Shown: piece after piece, positions 37,791 to 49,096 of the stretch
Layout of the letters: the number at the start of each line of letters is the position of its first letter
How positions within the stretch are numbered: the first letter of the stretch is position 1
From: Lycium barbarum
Taxonomy: Eukaryota > Streptophyta > Magnoliopsida > Solanales > Solanaceae
Reading direction: 5' to 3'
Assembly: GCF_019175385.1 (NCBI RefSeq)
Contig: NC_083339.1
Coordinates: forward strand, 48,284,074 to 48,348,073
DNA length: 64,000 bases
Program-made: the position numbers and the translations under genes
The notes under the pieces: generated by a model
What the model was told of the DNA's origin: nothing
Seen by the model: the letters and a program-made list of their open reading frames with translations, nothing else
Databases searched by the model: none

Positions 37791-38268
37791 AATTTTGGCA
37801 GAGTTTCCTCTGTATTTCTTACTATCCCAAAACCTGCACGCAGGAAATACCAACAATGCCTCACAAGGCCAACATATATACATATATGTCATATCATATC
37901 ATAGCCACACAGGGCTCCCAATTTCAACAACAGTATAAAAATGATGAACTTACCTCATATGTCAAACTCAAACTGTACCTGTTACACTTTCCTGTTTATT
38001 TTCCCTTTCAATCTTTAACTGCAGATGGAGTGGGTCCTGATGACCTCCGGTAGAAAACTGTCTGCCACCACTTCCTTGAGATCCTTCATGATTTACGTTT
38101 CCTGCAGACTTAGCTCCTTTTCTAATTTCTCTAGTATCCTCTCCCTGTGGTATCCCATTCTCCTTTCTCAAGAATATCATTACCATGCAACATACCATTC
38201 TTTCTACTACACCCCTTCTCGGGCATCTTACATTGTATTCCACTTTCAATAGCACTTGAAGTGTCATT
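37791..38268 (-). pseudogene. Element F: G-like UTR piece joined to a gag fragment
   Basis: 37791-38020 is almost the same as the 3' UTR piece of G (31895-32120), including CCTGCACGCAG and AGCCACACAGGGCTCCCAAT. Directly beyond it, the minus-strand frame of 38021-38160 reads REIRKGAKSAGNVNHEGS and GSGGRQFSTGGHQDP, which resembles the basic linker between capsid and zinc knuckle in Tekay Gag. The capsid is missing. So a 3' UTR-like piece lies next to gag, in the wrong place for a normal element, pointing to recombination between elements or a template jump. Confidence 0.6.
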
Positions 38269-38468
38269 CGTTACCAGTAAGTACTGCACAATTGTACCCC
38301 CTATGGGTAAACATCCTTACTTGGACCTTGAATTACCTGTTCGTCTCCTACGCATTCGAAACGTACGTAATTCGATAGGAAGAGAAGTTACTTATCTCTC
38401 TAAGCTTCATGGCACGATCTAGAGTAGAAAGAAATGAGACAAATCCTGAATGTCTTGGTGGTCAACTA

Positions 38469-38563
38469 TTTATATGTGTGGGGCCCTCACACATATAAAA
38501 GAGACCCCACTAGACACGGCTTCATAGACTCCCTAAGACACTTGAACCTAGGCTTTGATACCA
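38469..38563 (-). promoter_or_regulatory. Element F leader hairpin with GGGCCC loop, and PBS
   Basis: TTTATATGTGTG / CACACATATAAA is a perfect 12-bp stem (38469-38480 with 38488-38499) closing a 7-nt loop that contains GGGCCC (38481-38486). The PBS on the element strand is TGGTATCAAAGCC (38551-38563), five bases inside the LTR, a variant of the initiator-Met site. PBS-hairpin spacing is 51 nt. Confidence 0.65.
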
Positions 38564-38568
38564 AGTTT

Positions 38569-39535
38569 TGTCACGCCCCGAACCTAGGCCTGGACGTAAC
38601 ACGGCACCCGGTGCCTGACTGCATGTGACCGAGCGAACCAACTGGCTGACTAAATCAACATGTGATATCAAAACATAACTAAATGTGGAATAACTAAACA
38701 CATGCTGATATACTAAAGGTCTGACTGAAATCATAATGCGGAAATACTTAGACAATCTGAAATATATCTGACAGTAGCCAACATGGCTAAACCAAAACGA
38801 TTGAACAACTGCCAACAAGGCTAACATAATAAATATCTGACTGTCTGAACTGTGTCTATGAATCCTCTAAGAGTACGGAATGATAGATCTGTCTATAAAC
38901 TGAAATAACCGGATAGCTGACAACGCCCCGAAGGAATGTGGGGCTCACCAGTAGCTGATACGTGCACTCCTAATTAGCTGAGTCGTCAACCTGTGTATCG
39001 TTACCTGCATCGCGAGATGCAGGCCCCCAAGCAATAAAAAGGGACATCAGTACATTTGAATTGTACTGGTATGTAAAGCAACTGAAGCAATAAAATACTG
39101 GAACTGAAACTGAAAACTGAAACTGAACTACACAGGAAAGCAAGAAGCTGAAGTACTCCCTGTTCTAGATGAAGAATCACCTGTAAAACTGTATATATAT
39201 AACTGTGGCCTAGGGCCCAAATAATGTGCACAAAACTGTGGCCTCTGGCCCAAGCAATACGTATGCATAAACTGTGGCCTAGGGCCCAAAAGTACAGATA
39301 CAGGTGTTCAACATTGATATTTTACAAAACTGAGACTGGCTATAGCTGATAGCATGATAACTGTTTCTGATTCTGGGACTCTTGCAGTTAACTGGTTATA
39401 CACTGACTTAGACTCATGTGATAATAATGCATAAGTCTATAAGGATTACGTGCTGGGTTCATGATGTTCAAAGTGACAACCATGAACGAATTCTGTAACT
39501 GCAACCCTAGAAGATAACAGTTCTATATCATTTTA
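38569..39535 (-). repeat. Element F 5' LTR, truncated
   Basis: Nearly identical to 24028-24995 and then ends inside the LTR after CTATATCATTTTATG. The remaining ~1.2 kb of this LTR are absent; the sequence beyond belongs to another LTR (Q). A deletion joining two elements explains this, and means no target duplication can be found for F. Confidence 0.85.
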
Positions 39536-40295
39536 TGGATCGGGTTGTACGTTTCACAGCGCTAACAGTTTATTATGATATACGTATTATTTTTTAAGGA
39601 AAGCATGCATATCATATGCCGTTAGAAGAACTTTCAGTTAAACAGAGTTATACAGGTACTACCAGACGTCTAGTCACACCGATGTATTCCGACCCTTGGA
39701 TTAGCTTCCATGTTTCAGCTTTCTTTCATGATTCGTATGTATATGTTGCTCTTATTCCTTACATACTCGGTACACTATTCATACTAACTCCTCTTTGCTT
39801 GGGGGTCGTGTTCATGCCCGCAGGTTCAGGTAGACAGACAGGCGGTCCAGCTCAGTAGGACTTCTACCCAGCGGTAGTCAGTGCGCTCCACTTGGTTCGA
39901 AGCTGCAATCTATTTTTTGGTATATTATTTTTGATATGTATATATGGGTATGACGGGGACCTGTGCCGTCCTTTCTACAACTTTGTATTCCATTAGAGGT
40001 CTATAGATAGTTGTACATAGTTGGGGTGATATGTAGCCTTGTCGGCTCTTATTTTTGTTATACAGCATATGTAGCGGCCTAGTCAGCTTGCACTGTTATT
40101 TTCAGCATATATGTACAGGTGGTTGTGAGTTCTTGATGCCGAGTTCACGGTATTGGTTTTACATGAGTCATTATAGTTCAGTTATAAGTCCTATATGGGC
40201 TACCCTGTTGTTCACTGAGATCCAGGTACAGGTATAAAGGTGTCTGGTCAGTAGAGGTCAGGCACTCGTCATGACTCATTGGTTTGGGTCATGAC
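39536..40295 (+). repeat. 3' part of a D-family LTR (Q)
   Basis: It aligns with the last ~600 bp of the D LTR. Shared blocks: CTTACATACTCGGTACA, TTCATGCCCGCAGGTTCAGG, CAGCTCAGTAGGACTTC, GTCAGTGCGCTCCACTTGG, GTGTCTGGTCA and the terminus GGGTCATGACA. The left edge is the deletion junction with F. No PBS follows 40295, so it is a 3' or solo LTR end. Confidence 0.7.
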
Positions 40296-41314
40296 AAGTT
40301 TTGACCTAAATTAAATGATAGCAATATAGGTATCAATCTTCATGATTTCTAATCTAAATTTCGAATATGCCTAGACTTCTTTGATCTTGAGGCTCCGCGG
40401 AAAGGCAAGGCAAAAGAGTGATTTGTCGGTGTTGCCCTTGGTGAGACTTCGTATAGCGAAGCATATATTTAGATTATATTGTCGGAGAAAGCATGTAAAC
40501 CTTCGGGTATGATGTTGGGTTGGAGATTGTCTTAGGTTGGGCCTTATTTCATGATTGAGGCTAGCCACCCCGTTGTGTTGTGATTTGATTGATCTGTTGT
40601 GCTAGCTTGATGCCACGTATTGTTAATAGATATTAGGAAGTGTTGTTACATCTTGATTGTGGTATGGTGGCATTTTAATTTGACGTTAATACGAACATAG
40701 ATTTCCGTATGACCTGTGTAGTTGTTGATAGTATTGTTGCCGTTGAGCTAATTTTTTATGTTAACACATGCATTTCACTCATTCTCATTATTCATGACAT
40801 ACTGTTGAGACACTATTGGTACTTGGTGAAACATTTTGATGAGCTTGGCTCGGTTTTCAAATGAGAGTGACGTGAGAGTCCGATATCATATGTTATTTCT
40901 GAAATCGTGGATTGAGTGAGTGCATGGACTCCGCGGGTCACCCAGGGTGGTGCCGGTGAGAACCCACCCTTGGGCAAAGATTCGGGTCTCATCTGTATAT
41001 TGGTCAAAGATCCGGGACAAGTGGCACTTAGACTTCGCGAGTCAACTTGGGTTGTGCTACCGAGACGTCGATATTTCTGTCTGGAGTAAATGTGTACATT
41101 GCATTGCATCGTGGCTCATATTGTGATGATCCAGTGTTATACTTGTTTGATTTATTTGGATTGTGTATATCTCGAGACTTGACACACTTGGGTTTAGATG
41201 ATTTAACCTAGATGATGATGGATACTTGTTTCGAATTGTTGTGACTTATACTTGTTGATTTATCTGCCTGTCCTACTTTATTGTCTGAATTACGTTAGCT
41301 ATGGTTAGTCGGAC
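40296..41314 (+). repeat. HM LTR, middle part
   Basis: No genes. It is homologous to M' (18890-19290): ATCGTGGATTGAGTGAGTGCATGG, ACGTCGATA, TTATACTTGTTGATTTATCTGCCTG are shared features in diverged form. It is interrupted at 41314 by element E, whose target duplication CGGAC is 41310-41314, and resumes at 51510. The joined sequence matches M' across the junction. Confidence 0.65.
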
Positions 41315-44300
41315 TGTTACACCCCGAAATTTCATAACATTGTGTCGTACGTAGACTAACGTCAGCTTAAGGTGAATATGGAGTTCTTATGACAATAAGG
41401 AGGGTATTTGGTAGTTTTAAAGTGTATACGATAAGATTTAGAAGTTGTATGAATCGGAGGAAGAAAGTTCATCGAAGGAAAGTGAGATATAGGTCGCGTT
41501 TGGGGAAAAGGTTTCGTAAGTATCGAGTTAAAGATTATTTAGTAAGGTCTTGTGAATGAGTTATAAGGATGATTAGATTGTTAAAGAAGTGTTAAACAAG
41601 CGCTAAGAAGGTTCCATAAGGATTGGAGATCAAACGAATCGACGAGAATAAGTTCGGGAGAAAAGTGGGTTATACGACTACGACCATTTATACGGTCCAT
41701 ATAACAGTTTCAGAATGGACCAGTCTCTGATGGACTTATACGGTCACTTATACGGACCGTGTAAGTGTCCGTATAAAACCACGTTGTGTTAGATTTTTTG
41801 CAAGTATATATATTAGACCCAAGTTCTTATTTTTCATTTTTCTCACTTTCTCCACATCTCTTAAAGTCTCTAGAATATTCTACACAACATACCCACACAA
41901 ATAGAAGAGAGATTAAAGATCAAACATCATTAATCCAAGGAAATCAAGTGCAAGAAAGCTCTCTAGGGTTTCCAGAAGCCAAGAAACCCTTTGGAATTGA
42001 TGTTGGGGTTTTTCTCAAATGGGGCATTTTCATCCAAGAACCATTCCTATATGATCAAAGATGAGTTTCACATTTAATCCATGTTAATAAGAGTATTTGG
42101 TTGTAGAATAACTTGAATAAAGGAAAGGAGTAAAATATGAAGTCAAAGGTGGAATTAATGGTATTCTTGGATAGTGACTTGACATGAATCATGGCTCTTG
42201 ATGTGCCATGAGCATGATCTTGTGGTGAATGATATTAAGAATGTTGAAAAAGCATTATATGTGAACGAATATGGTGGTACGCCATAGTTATGGTTATGGA
42301 TGACATTGGAAGGGCATTTTAAGAATCGAATAATGTTTAACTTGAAGAAGTTTATTGATTATGATGTCTTGGGTGTTGTTAATAGTGTTTTGGAGTTGTT
42401 CATTAGATTGAGAAAGTTGAAAAAACAAAGGAAATGCTGCTCAATTTTCGTTAGCTCTCAGTCGCATTAGCTTAAGCTTAAGTATGTTTTCGATTATCTA
42501 ATTATAGTGTAAATTCTCTTGAATGTAGAATCGTAAGCTTGGAAGAACAGCGTTTAGTGTGAAGGAGACATAAAGGTATGTAAAGCTAGCCCTTTCTCTT
42601 CTCAGGCATGATTCCTATGACATGATTTTCTCTACCTTTTCTTGACATTCTTACCTTCCAAAAATTATAAGTCTATGATTACTAAAAGCTTCTCATGAGA
42701 TGAAGATAAGAGGTGTAATATTCTAATGATGATTCTATGTCCAAAGATTTTAAAGCTTATGATAAGATGCCTATGAGAATAATGATCTTGTTGTATAGAT
42801 TCTTTGATATTATTCATTGTTGCTAGTCTCACCTTATAATACTAGTTCCTCCAAGGTGAGACATGATGATCATGATTACTCTATAATTTGTCACACCCCA
42901 ACCTTGGTAAGGCGTGACTGGCACTCGGCACCCTACGGGAACCGAGCGAACCAAACTGTAACTCATGTTTTCTGTATCTCGAAAGGCAATATAAGGCCAA
43001 AGTACTATAAGCCATAGGGGCACAAGCCCAAAAGATAATATACTAACGTCTTCAAGTTAATCTTGAGTGCATGTGCCGGTAAGGCTATCCTTAATAATGG
43101 TACAACATAGTATAAGTCAAGATAATTATAAGATATCTAACTGTGCATATCAGTCTACGAGCCTCTACAGGAGTACATGACATAAAGTGGCCGGAACAGG
43201 GCCCCGCCAACCCATGCAAATGCATATGCAGCCATGCTGACTCACATGGCAACTCCGAAGCAAGTAGAGTGCCATGTGAGTCAGCATGGCTGCATATGCA
43301 TTTGCATGGGTATGGCGGGGCCCTGTTCCGGCCACATTATGTCATGTACGCCTGTAGAGGCTCGTAGACAGATATGCACAGTTAAATATCTTATAATTAT
43401 CTCCACTTATACTATGGTGTATCATTATTATGGATAGCCTTGCCGGCACATGCACTCGAGTTTAGTTTGAAGACGTAAGTATGTTATCTTTTGGGCTTGT
43501 GCCCCTATGGCTTATAGTAACTTAGTCTTATGATGCCTTTGGAGATACAGAAATCGTGAGTTACAGTTTGGTTCGCTCGGTTCCCGTAGGGTGCCGAGTG
43601 CCAGTCACGCCTTACCAAGGTTGGGGTGTGACAAATGTAATCGGAGGTTACTGACCTTACGTCACTCCGATAGAGTTACAGCTTTTACTTGAACTCTTAC
43701 GCATGCTTCATGTTGAGTGTATAATAATGATTACACCGTCCCTAGATGACCGGGCAACACCACTAAGGTGGGCGGCTTATTACACCGTGTCTATATGGCA
43801 CGGGCAGCACCGCTAAGGCGGGCGGCTTATGGATGATGATGACAGCACCACTCGTGGGCGGCGTGCGATAGTTACCTGGACTCGGGTTAACGATGATGGT
43901 ATATTTGATATGCATGAAATGTATTTTCTTTAAAAATTTAAGCAGGCATAATATTCGCCTTAAGAGGCAATTGATATACAGGTTATATCTTTGCCTCATG
44001 TTTCATTATTTCTTTATTATGTTAGTATTATTAATGCATTATATACACAGTACATTATTCATACTGATGTGCTTCTTTTTTTTGGACGTTGTGTTCATTC
44101 CCACAGGTAGACAGGGAGACGGACCGATTCCTAGGTGCCTATTCAGCATATATACACAGGAGCACTCTACTACTCCGGAGGTTCAGATATTGGGTATATC
44201 ATTTTGTGTACATATATTGGGTATGGTGGGGTCCTATTCCGTCCTCCTGTCTCAGTATTCTTGTAGAGGCTCATAGATACTTATGTATGAGTAGTAGACG

Positions 44301-44523
44301 TCTCATGATTACTACAGTGTATATTTGTATATCATTTTTGATAGCCTCGTAGGCTTATGTGCACAAAGGTAGATGTATTTTGGGCAATGAAAATAATTGT
44401 AATATGACAAGTTCCATGCTGAGAGTAATGCATATCCAGGAAGAGTTTGATGACAAGTATGATGGGTGGTGCTCGGTCGGGTAGCTCCGGGTACCCGTCA
44501 TGGCCCCTAGTTGGGTCGTGATA
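41315..44523 (+). repeat. Element E 5' LTR (with foldback insertion)
   Basis: Starts TGTTACACCCCGAAA; ends GTCGTGATA. U3 palindromes around TATACGG/CCGTATA lie at 41690-41775, followed 30-40 bp later by a TATATATATTA box (41804-41815). GGGCA-type hairpin units: CCACTAAGGTGG (43760-43771), CCGCTAAGGCGG (43810-43821), CCACTCGTGG (43848-43857). It has about 110 bp near 42694-42808 that the 3' LTR lacks. Excluding the foldback it is about 2.46 kb. Confidence 0.92.
42889..43633. mobile_element. 745-bp foldback element made of two inverted LTR ends
   Basis: TGTCACACCCCAACC at the left is mirrored by GGTTGGGGTGTGACA at the right. The ~365-bp arms pair almost throughout, with a loop of about 11 nt at 43256-43266. 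Each arm is a Tekay-type LTR 3' end: it carries the GGGGCCCTG block, GTAGAGGCTCGTAGACA, CCTTGCCGGCA and the GTGACA terminus, one forward and one inverted. The 3' LTR of E has the empty site (CATAATGTAATCGG near 50618). The filled site has AAT on both sides (42885-42887, 43634-43636), consistent with a short target duplication. A transcript would form a long hairpin. No coding capacity. Confidence 0.9.
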
Positions 44524-44527
44524 ATAG

Positions 44528-44623
44528 TGGTATCAGAGTAGTTCCGTCCTAGGGTGTGTCTACGAGCCGTGTCTAGCAGAGTATTGTTTATGGGTGTGAA
44601 GCGCGCCACACTTATAAATAAGA
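44528..44623 (+). promoter_or_regulatory. Element E PBS and leader hairpin with AAGCGCGC loop
   Basis: PBS TGGTATCAGAGTAG at 44528-44541. The hairpin 44582-44623 has a lower stem TATTGTTTAT/ATAAATAAGA (one G-T pair, one mismatch), GG/TT in the middle (two G-T pairs), and GTGTG/CACAC closing AAGCGCGC. The palindrome GCGCGC is at 44601-44606. Spacing to the PBS is 40 nt. Confidence 0.65.
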
Positions 44624-44732
44624 GGCTGCGAGGCATTTGGGAATAATGACTGTCCTTCTTCTTCATAAATCGTGTGGTAGAGCTATAACGTAAGATTCCT
44701 CCTTTTCCTAATAATGTGTTATGGTTTCAGCG

Positions 44733-45665
44733 ATGTCTACAAAGGGAAAAGCTCCAACGGCCCAGAAGGGAAAAATAGTGGCCGACGAAAGAAGTGAATG
44801 GGAGTCGTCTACAGCTATGGAGGAGGGCGAGCCCCAGAATAAGGCCCTATTTCTGTTCTCGCATACTTTTCCCACCCTAGAGGGGCAAGAAGGAGCCTCA
44901 ACCTTAGCTCCAGCACCCCCAGATCCTCCACAAGATTCCTCGAGCCAGGAGATGTGACAGGTCATCCTTTTGTTGACCCATTTAGTAGCCGCGCAAGCTC
45001 AGCGGCAGGGTGCGAGCTATGGTTGCAGGGGTTGGAGGAAGAGGACCAGGTCTTCAGGGTTTGACGGTGAGTTCAGAGGTGCCCCAAGGCAGCAGTTCTT
45101 TCGGCACTTAGTTCGTTCAACAACTAACGCTCCTCTACAATTTCCTGGACCCAGGTTTGATAGATCCACTTATTCTAGGCCACCCCAGAGTCTCAGAGTT
45201 TCCACTTCTCGGATTCGGAGTAGTTCCAGTCAGGTGAGATCACCGGTACCACAATGTATTCAGTGTCAAAAGTTACATTCTAGACCGTGCCGCTTGAATT
45301 TGAGTGTTTGTTATGCTTGCGCTCGGACAGGCCATTTCAGGCGCGACTGTCCATTGCTAGGTGGTAAAGATAAGGTTCGGTCTACGGAAGTGGCAGCTGG
45401 CTCTTCATCATCGATAAGCCCTCCGAGGCAAGGGCCACATATGTTAGTAGGCTGTGATAGAGACCAAAGAGGAATGCCCAGTCCAAGTGGATCCCAGCAT
45501 CATACCTATGCGTTAGCCGGGCGACAGGGTCTTGAGTCTCCCCTTGATATTGTCCCAGGGATATTGTCAGTATCCTCTTATGATATGTATGCATCAATTG
45601 ACTCCTGTTCTACGCTGTCGTATATTAGTCCTAATGTTGTTGACTGTGTTGAGGTGAAAGTCTGA
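44733..45665 (+). pseudogene. gag: Element E gag with capsid deletion, plus protease remnant
   Basis: The ATG at 44733 starts MSTKGKAPTAQKGK. A TGA at 44955-44957 breaks the frame, which continues into LLTHLVAAQAQRQG. The capsid homology present in A (4730-5215) is absent: the sequence jumps to the basic C-terminal linker (SGFDGEFRGAPRQQF). The zinc knuckle CYACARTGHFRRDC is intact at 45309-45350. The protease start is recognisable (YALAGRQGLESP, YASIDSCSTLSYIS), but the catalytic D-x-G has Cys for Gly, and a TGA ends the frame at 45663-45665. Confidence 0.87.
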
Positions 45666-48600
45666 GCCAATCAAACAATTTAAGATGTCTATGCTCGTCA
45701 GTGACCTAGTGATAGCCAGAATCATGATTTATGAGTAAGTAAACCTCCCCGAAGGGAGTTGATTGATAGTGTGTAATATATATATATATATATAATGGGA
45801 TTCTAGAAAGAGTGTGCTGGTACAACTTATGAGACAAGTTTTATCGCTTATATCCTTCTATGGTAAACAGTCTTGTGTTGCTGAGTTGCATATTATATGT
45901 GTTTCGATGTGTGTCCTATTAAGGCATGGGATGTGTTTTCTGGGCTATGTGAAAGTTTGGGATTGTTATGTTTACAAGAGAAACTCTGCCGAAATTCTCT
46001 CAAGAATCTAAAGGAAATTGTGGGAACTGTAGACAGAATTGTCGTGAAAAGAAGAGAAGACCAGCAACGAGTGATTAGGGACGGAGCTAGTGGTTAAAAT
46101 GCAAGATAAACATAGCGAGTATATATCAAACTAAAGGAATGACTAATAGTTTAGGATGGAATAAAGAACATAGGAAGGGAGAATGATGTGCTTGGAATAG
46201 AGAGAATTTTTATACACTAAGGAGAATTAAAGGGATAAGCACTCTAGAAGTAGTTGTAAGTTAGAAAATTTGGCTAGCTCTCTTCGTTTTGGGGAACATT
46301 AAGTTATGAGATAAACTTGATGTGCATGTATAAGTCGATGCATGATACGCCGAATCAGATTATTAAGCTAGGCTTCACTTAAGGATTATAGTGGGAGGAA
46401 CTTTCATGTCACTATAAACTAGCCTTAATGACCTCGGCAATACCTCGAGAGAAGAGATTAGAAGAGATGTGTTCGCAAAAGTTCCTTCCCTAGAAATTAG
46501 TTGACCTTATGATCACAGTTGTGTTTTGTGTTATAGTTTGAGTTATGTATTCAGGAATTTGCTTGAACGGTTATATAACAGGTGTTGTTGTTACAGATAT
46601 AAAGGAACGTAAAACCAAGATAAGGTTAATTAACGCAACAAAAGAACAATAAGTGATGAACTCTTGGTATATGTGATGTGAGTGGTAGTAGAAGAAGAAA
46701 GAAAGGCATATTGGAAACAGAGAAGAAGGGTCAGAAGCGGGGCAAATAGAAGAAAGGTCTGCTAAAGCAATAACCCGATAAATGGAGGATGGAAGTGGAT
46801 CAAACCCTATGGATATTCTAACACTAAGTGGGAATGTAACAAGGAGATAGGAAGTGATTGAAATTTGGAATCGTGTTGCACGAACGGTGTGGCTAATTAT
46901 GTTATGACGAGAATTATGGAACCATTTGTTGAGCAAGATATCTTATGCGTAAGGAGCGAGTTTACGCGACACCCATATAAAGAATTCTAAAAGGACCATG
47001 TGTTACCCGTTATTAACATGTTGGGATAGCGGAGTATAATACTCCTATGGTAGCGGGAATTAGATCAGAGAAGGGAATGAAAGGATTAACACTGAACCTT
47101 AAGTTGTAGTTTCATCGAAAGAAAAGGAGAGAGAAGTCGATACCACCTTGAACTATGCATAGACTACTATTCTATGAACGAAATCATTGGAGAAAAAGAT
47201 GGGAAGGGAGACGAAAGAGGGAACAAGGTTTCATTGTGAATGATCAATGGACTGACCTTGCATGTGTGTAAGACAACAGCGAATGGAATTGCGTTGTTGG
47301 TGGGGTATCCGATAAGGGTTCCAGGGAGAGATTATTGAGAAAAGGTGAGCCAAGAAAGGGCGAGTGGGTGGACGATCCGGCATAGAGAGTATAGAGCGGA
47401 TATGAGCTATATTGGTGGAAACAGTGAACAAACAAGATGGTCTACGGGTATTGATAGAGGTCATGAAAGAAATATTAGGGTAACCCCCTGTGGTTTGATA
47501 GTTGTGGAAACTAAACGACAACCAAAAGAGACCATCAAAGAAGTAGTCTTCGACTTTCCAAGGCAACGTGGCCACTGGAGGCGAAAGAATGAGATAATAC
47601 AAGATATGGGCCATAGAATGTAAGACGGGCGGACAATCCAACATGGCAGTCGCACAACAATAAGGTGGATTAGGAGGTAGAGTTAAAGGATGAGCATATG
47701 ATGAAAGAGCAGTATTAATCCCAAGACGATGCATCACATGAGTATTGCTGCTTCGGCTAAGCGTAAGGTAGACAATAATAAAACGGTATTTTCATATAAT
47801 AAGGGCTCATGCGAATGATTTTATAGTGAGGAGATACAGGCAATGAGAGTAATATTTGGACTAAGGGGGAAGTGAATGATGGACTGAGACGGGAAGCCAA
47901 GTGAAATAGCCACCACAAGCAAGTTACATGGATGCGAAGTTCCAATGTCACATAACAATTTAGGAACCATTGTACAGGGAAAGCCATAAAGGCAGAGTGC
48001 TTGACTCAGAATTTAGTAATAACTTTACTAACGGAAAGACGCGGGGCTAACAATAGGAGAGGATTGAAATGGAAATGAACTAATTGGAAGCATGTGAATA
48101 CCTGACAGTAGCGACCTACAATGTAAAGGGACAAATAGGTATGATTGTGAAGAAGAGGGAATGTATGGGTGATACGAGAATTTCAAGCTTAGAGTACTCA
48201 AACACAAAGAAATTAAGGCCGCATAGCGGATTAAATGCAGTAAGATAGATTTAGGTGAGAAACTAGAAGCGAGAACAGTGTGGATAAAGAAGGAAATAAT
48301 ACGTAAACTTGTGTAAGACAATTTCATGGTACTATCCAAGAATGAGGATGAAGCTAGAGCTGAAATAGGCATGGCAATTGTAAAGAATTATATAAGCTAT
48401 CTATGAAAAAAAGGAGAGGTTGTCAAAATGCTTGGTTCTCTACCCGTGTCTAAAGATCGGTACATTTCGAGAGATTTGGGGAAGATGGGCCATTCTAGTA
48501 GACCTCCATTTTGGAATAAATAAGCTGATAGAGCTCGTTTTCTAACTTCCCAAGGTATGTTAAGGACACGTATGTTAAGCCTTTAAGAAAGATGAAAAGA

Positions 48601-48831
48601 CCTATAAGATGGCTTGGAATTGATATATGTCAGTGGTCGCATAAAGTTGCAAAAATGAGGAGGTATTAAATCATTGGAGTGCAGAGATTTCATTTCGAAA
48701 AGATTTGGGGAAGAGTATTGAAAGATTCTATGAGAATTTCTTGCCACTCTCTCAAATGGTTTTGAAGTAGTGAAGGAAGAACTGATGTAAGCTTGATGAA
48801 GATATTAGGAAAGAACGTGAAAGTATAAAAG
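45666..48831 (+). other. Element E filler: ~3.2 kb without recognisable genes
   Basis: This stands where protease end, RT, RNase H and integrase should be. It is purine-rich on the plus strand and has no catalytic motifs in any frame. The longest frames (47231-47737 minus, 168 codons; 46571-46936 minus) have no recognisable features and look like chance openings opposite purine-rich sequence. A small (TA)n is at 45778-45793. Confidence 0.6.
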
Positions 48832-48930
48832 ATGCATTGGGAAGCAAAGGAGGGTACAAAGTCCAAGTATATGCATTTATCTCCACTCCCAGAAGAGTTT
48901 CAAGATGAAACGCCATTTCCCCCAGGTATG
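48832..48930 (+). pseudogene. Element E chromodomain-end remnant
   Basis: The frame reads MHWEAKEGTKSKYMHLSPLPEEFQDET, corresponding to TWEAEENMQAKYPHLFQ...PEEIQAET at the end of element A pol. About 27 codons survive, followed by the usual 3' UTR (GTAGCCCTGAGTGGCA, GGGTTGCTGTGA). It marks the right edge of the pol replacement. Confidence 0.75.
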
Positions 48931-49096
48931 CAATGCAATGCTTTACTTTTAATAATTTTGGTTGTGTGTGGCTATATTATGTGTTGTGATATCGTAGCCC
49001 TGAGTGGCAGTGTTATTTTGGGTTGCTGTGAAAGGATGGTAGGGCAATATCATAGAGGAAACTCTGGCGAAATTTCCGTAGAAACCCCAAAAGCTT

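Larger units (their letters stand above)
24028..39535 (-). mobile_element. Element F: non-autonomous Tekay-type element, right end truncated, hosting G
   Basis: Minus-strand LTR retrotransposon. The left (3') LTR is 2,181 bp; the right (5') LTR is only 967 bp and stops abruptly at ~39535. Internal order on the element strand: PBS, leader hairpin, gag fragment, a UTR-like piece also found in G, unrecognised sequence, [element G], degraded linker and integrase, a tandem repeat, an intact integrase C-terminus with chromodomain, 3' UTR, hairpin and PPT. The two LTRs differ at only about 10 visible sites in 950 bp, yet the interior is badly broken, so F was probably copied by enzymes supplied in trans. 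Confidence 0.85.

Noticed and set aside
47231..47737. 168-codon minus-strand ORF in element E
   Set aside because: It lies opposite purine-rich filler, has no recognisable motif and overlaps equally open plus-strand frames.
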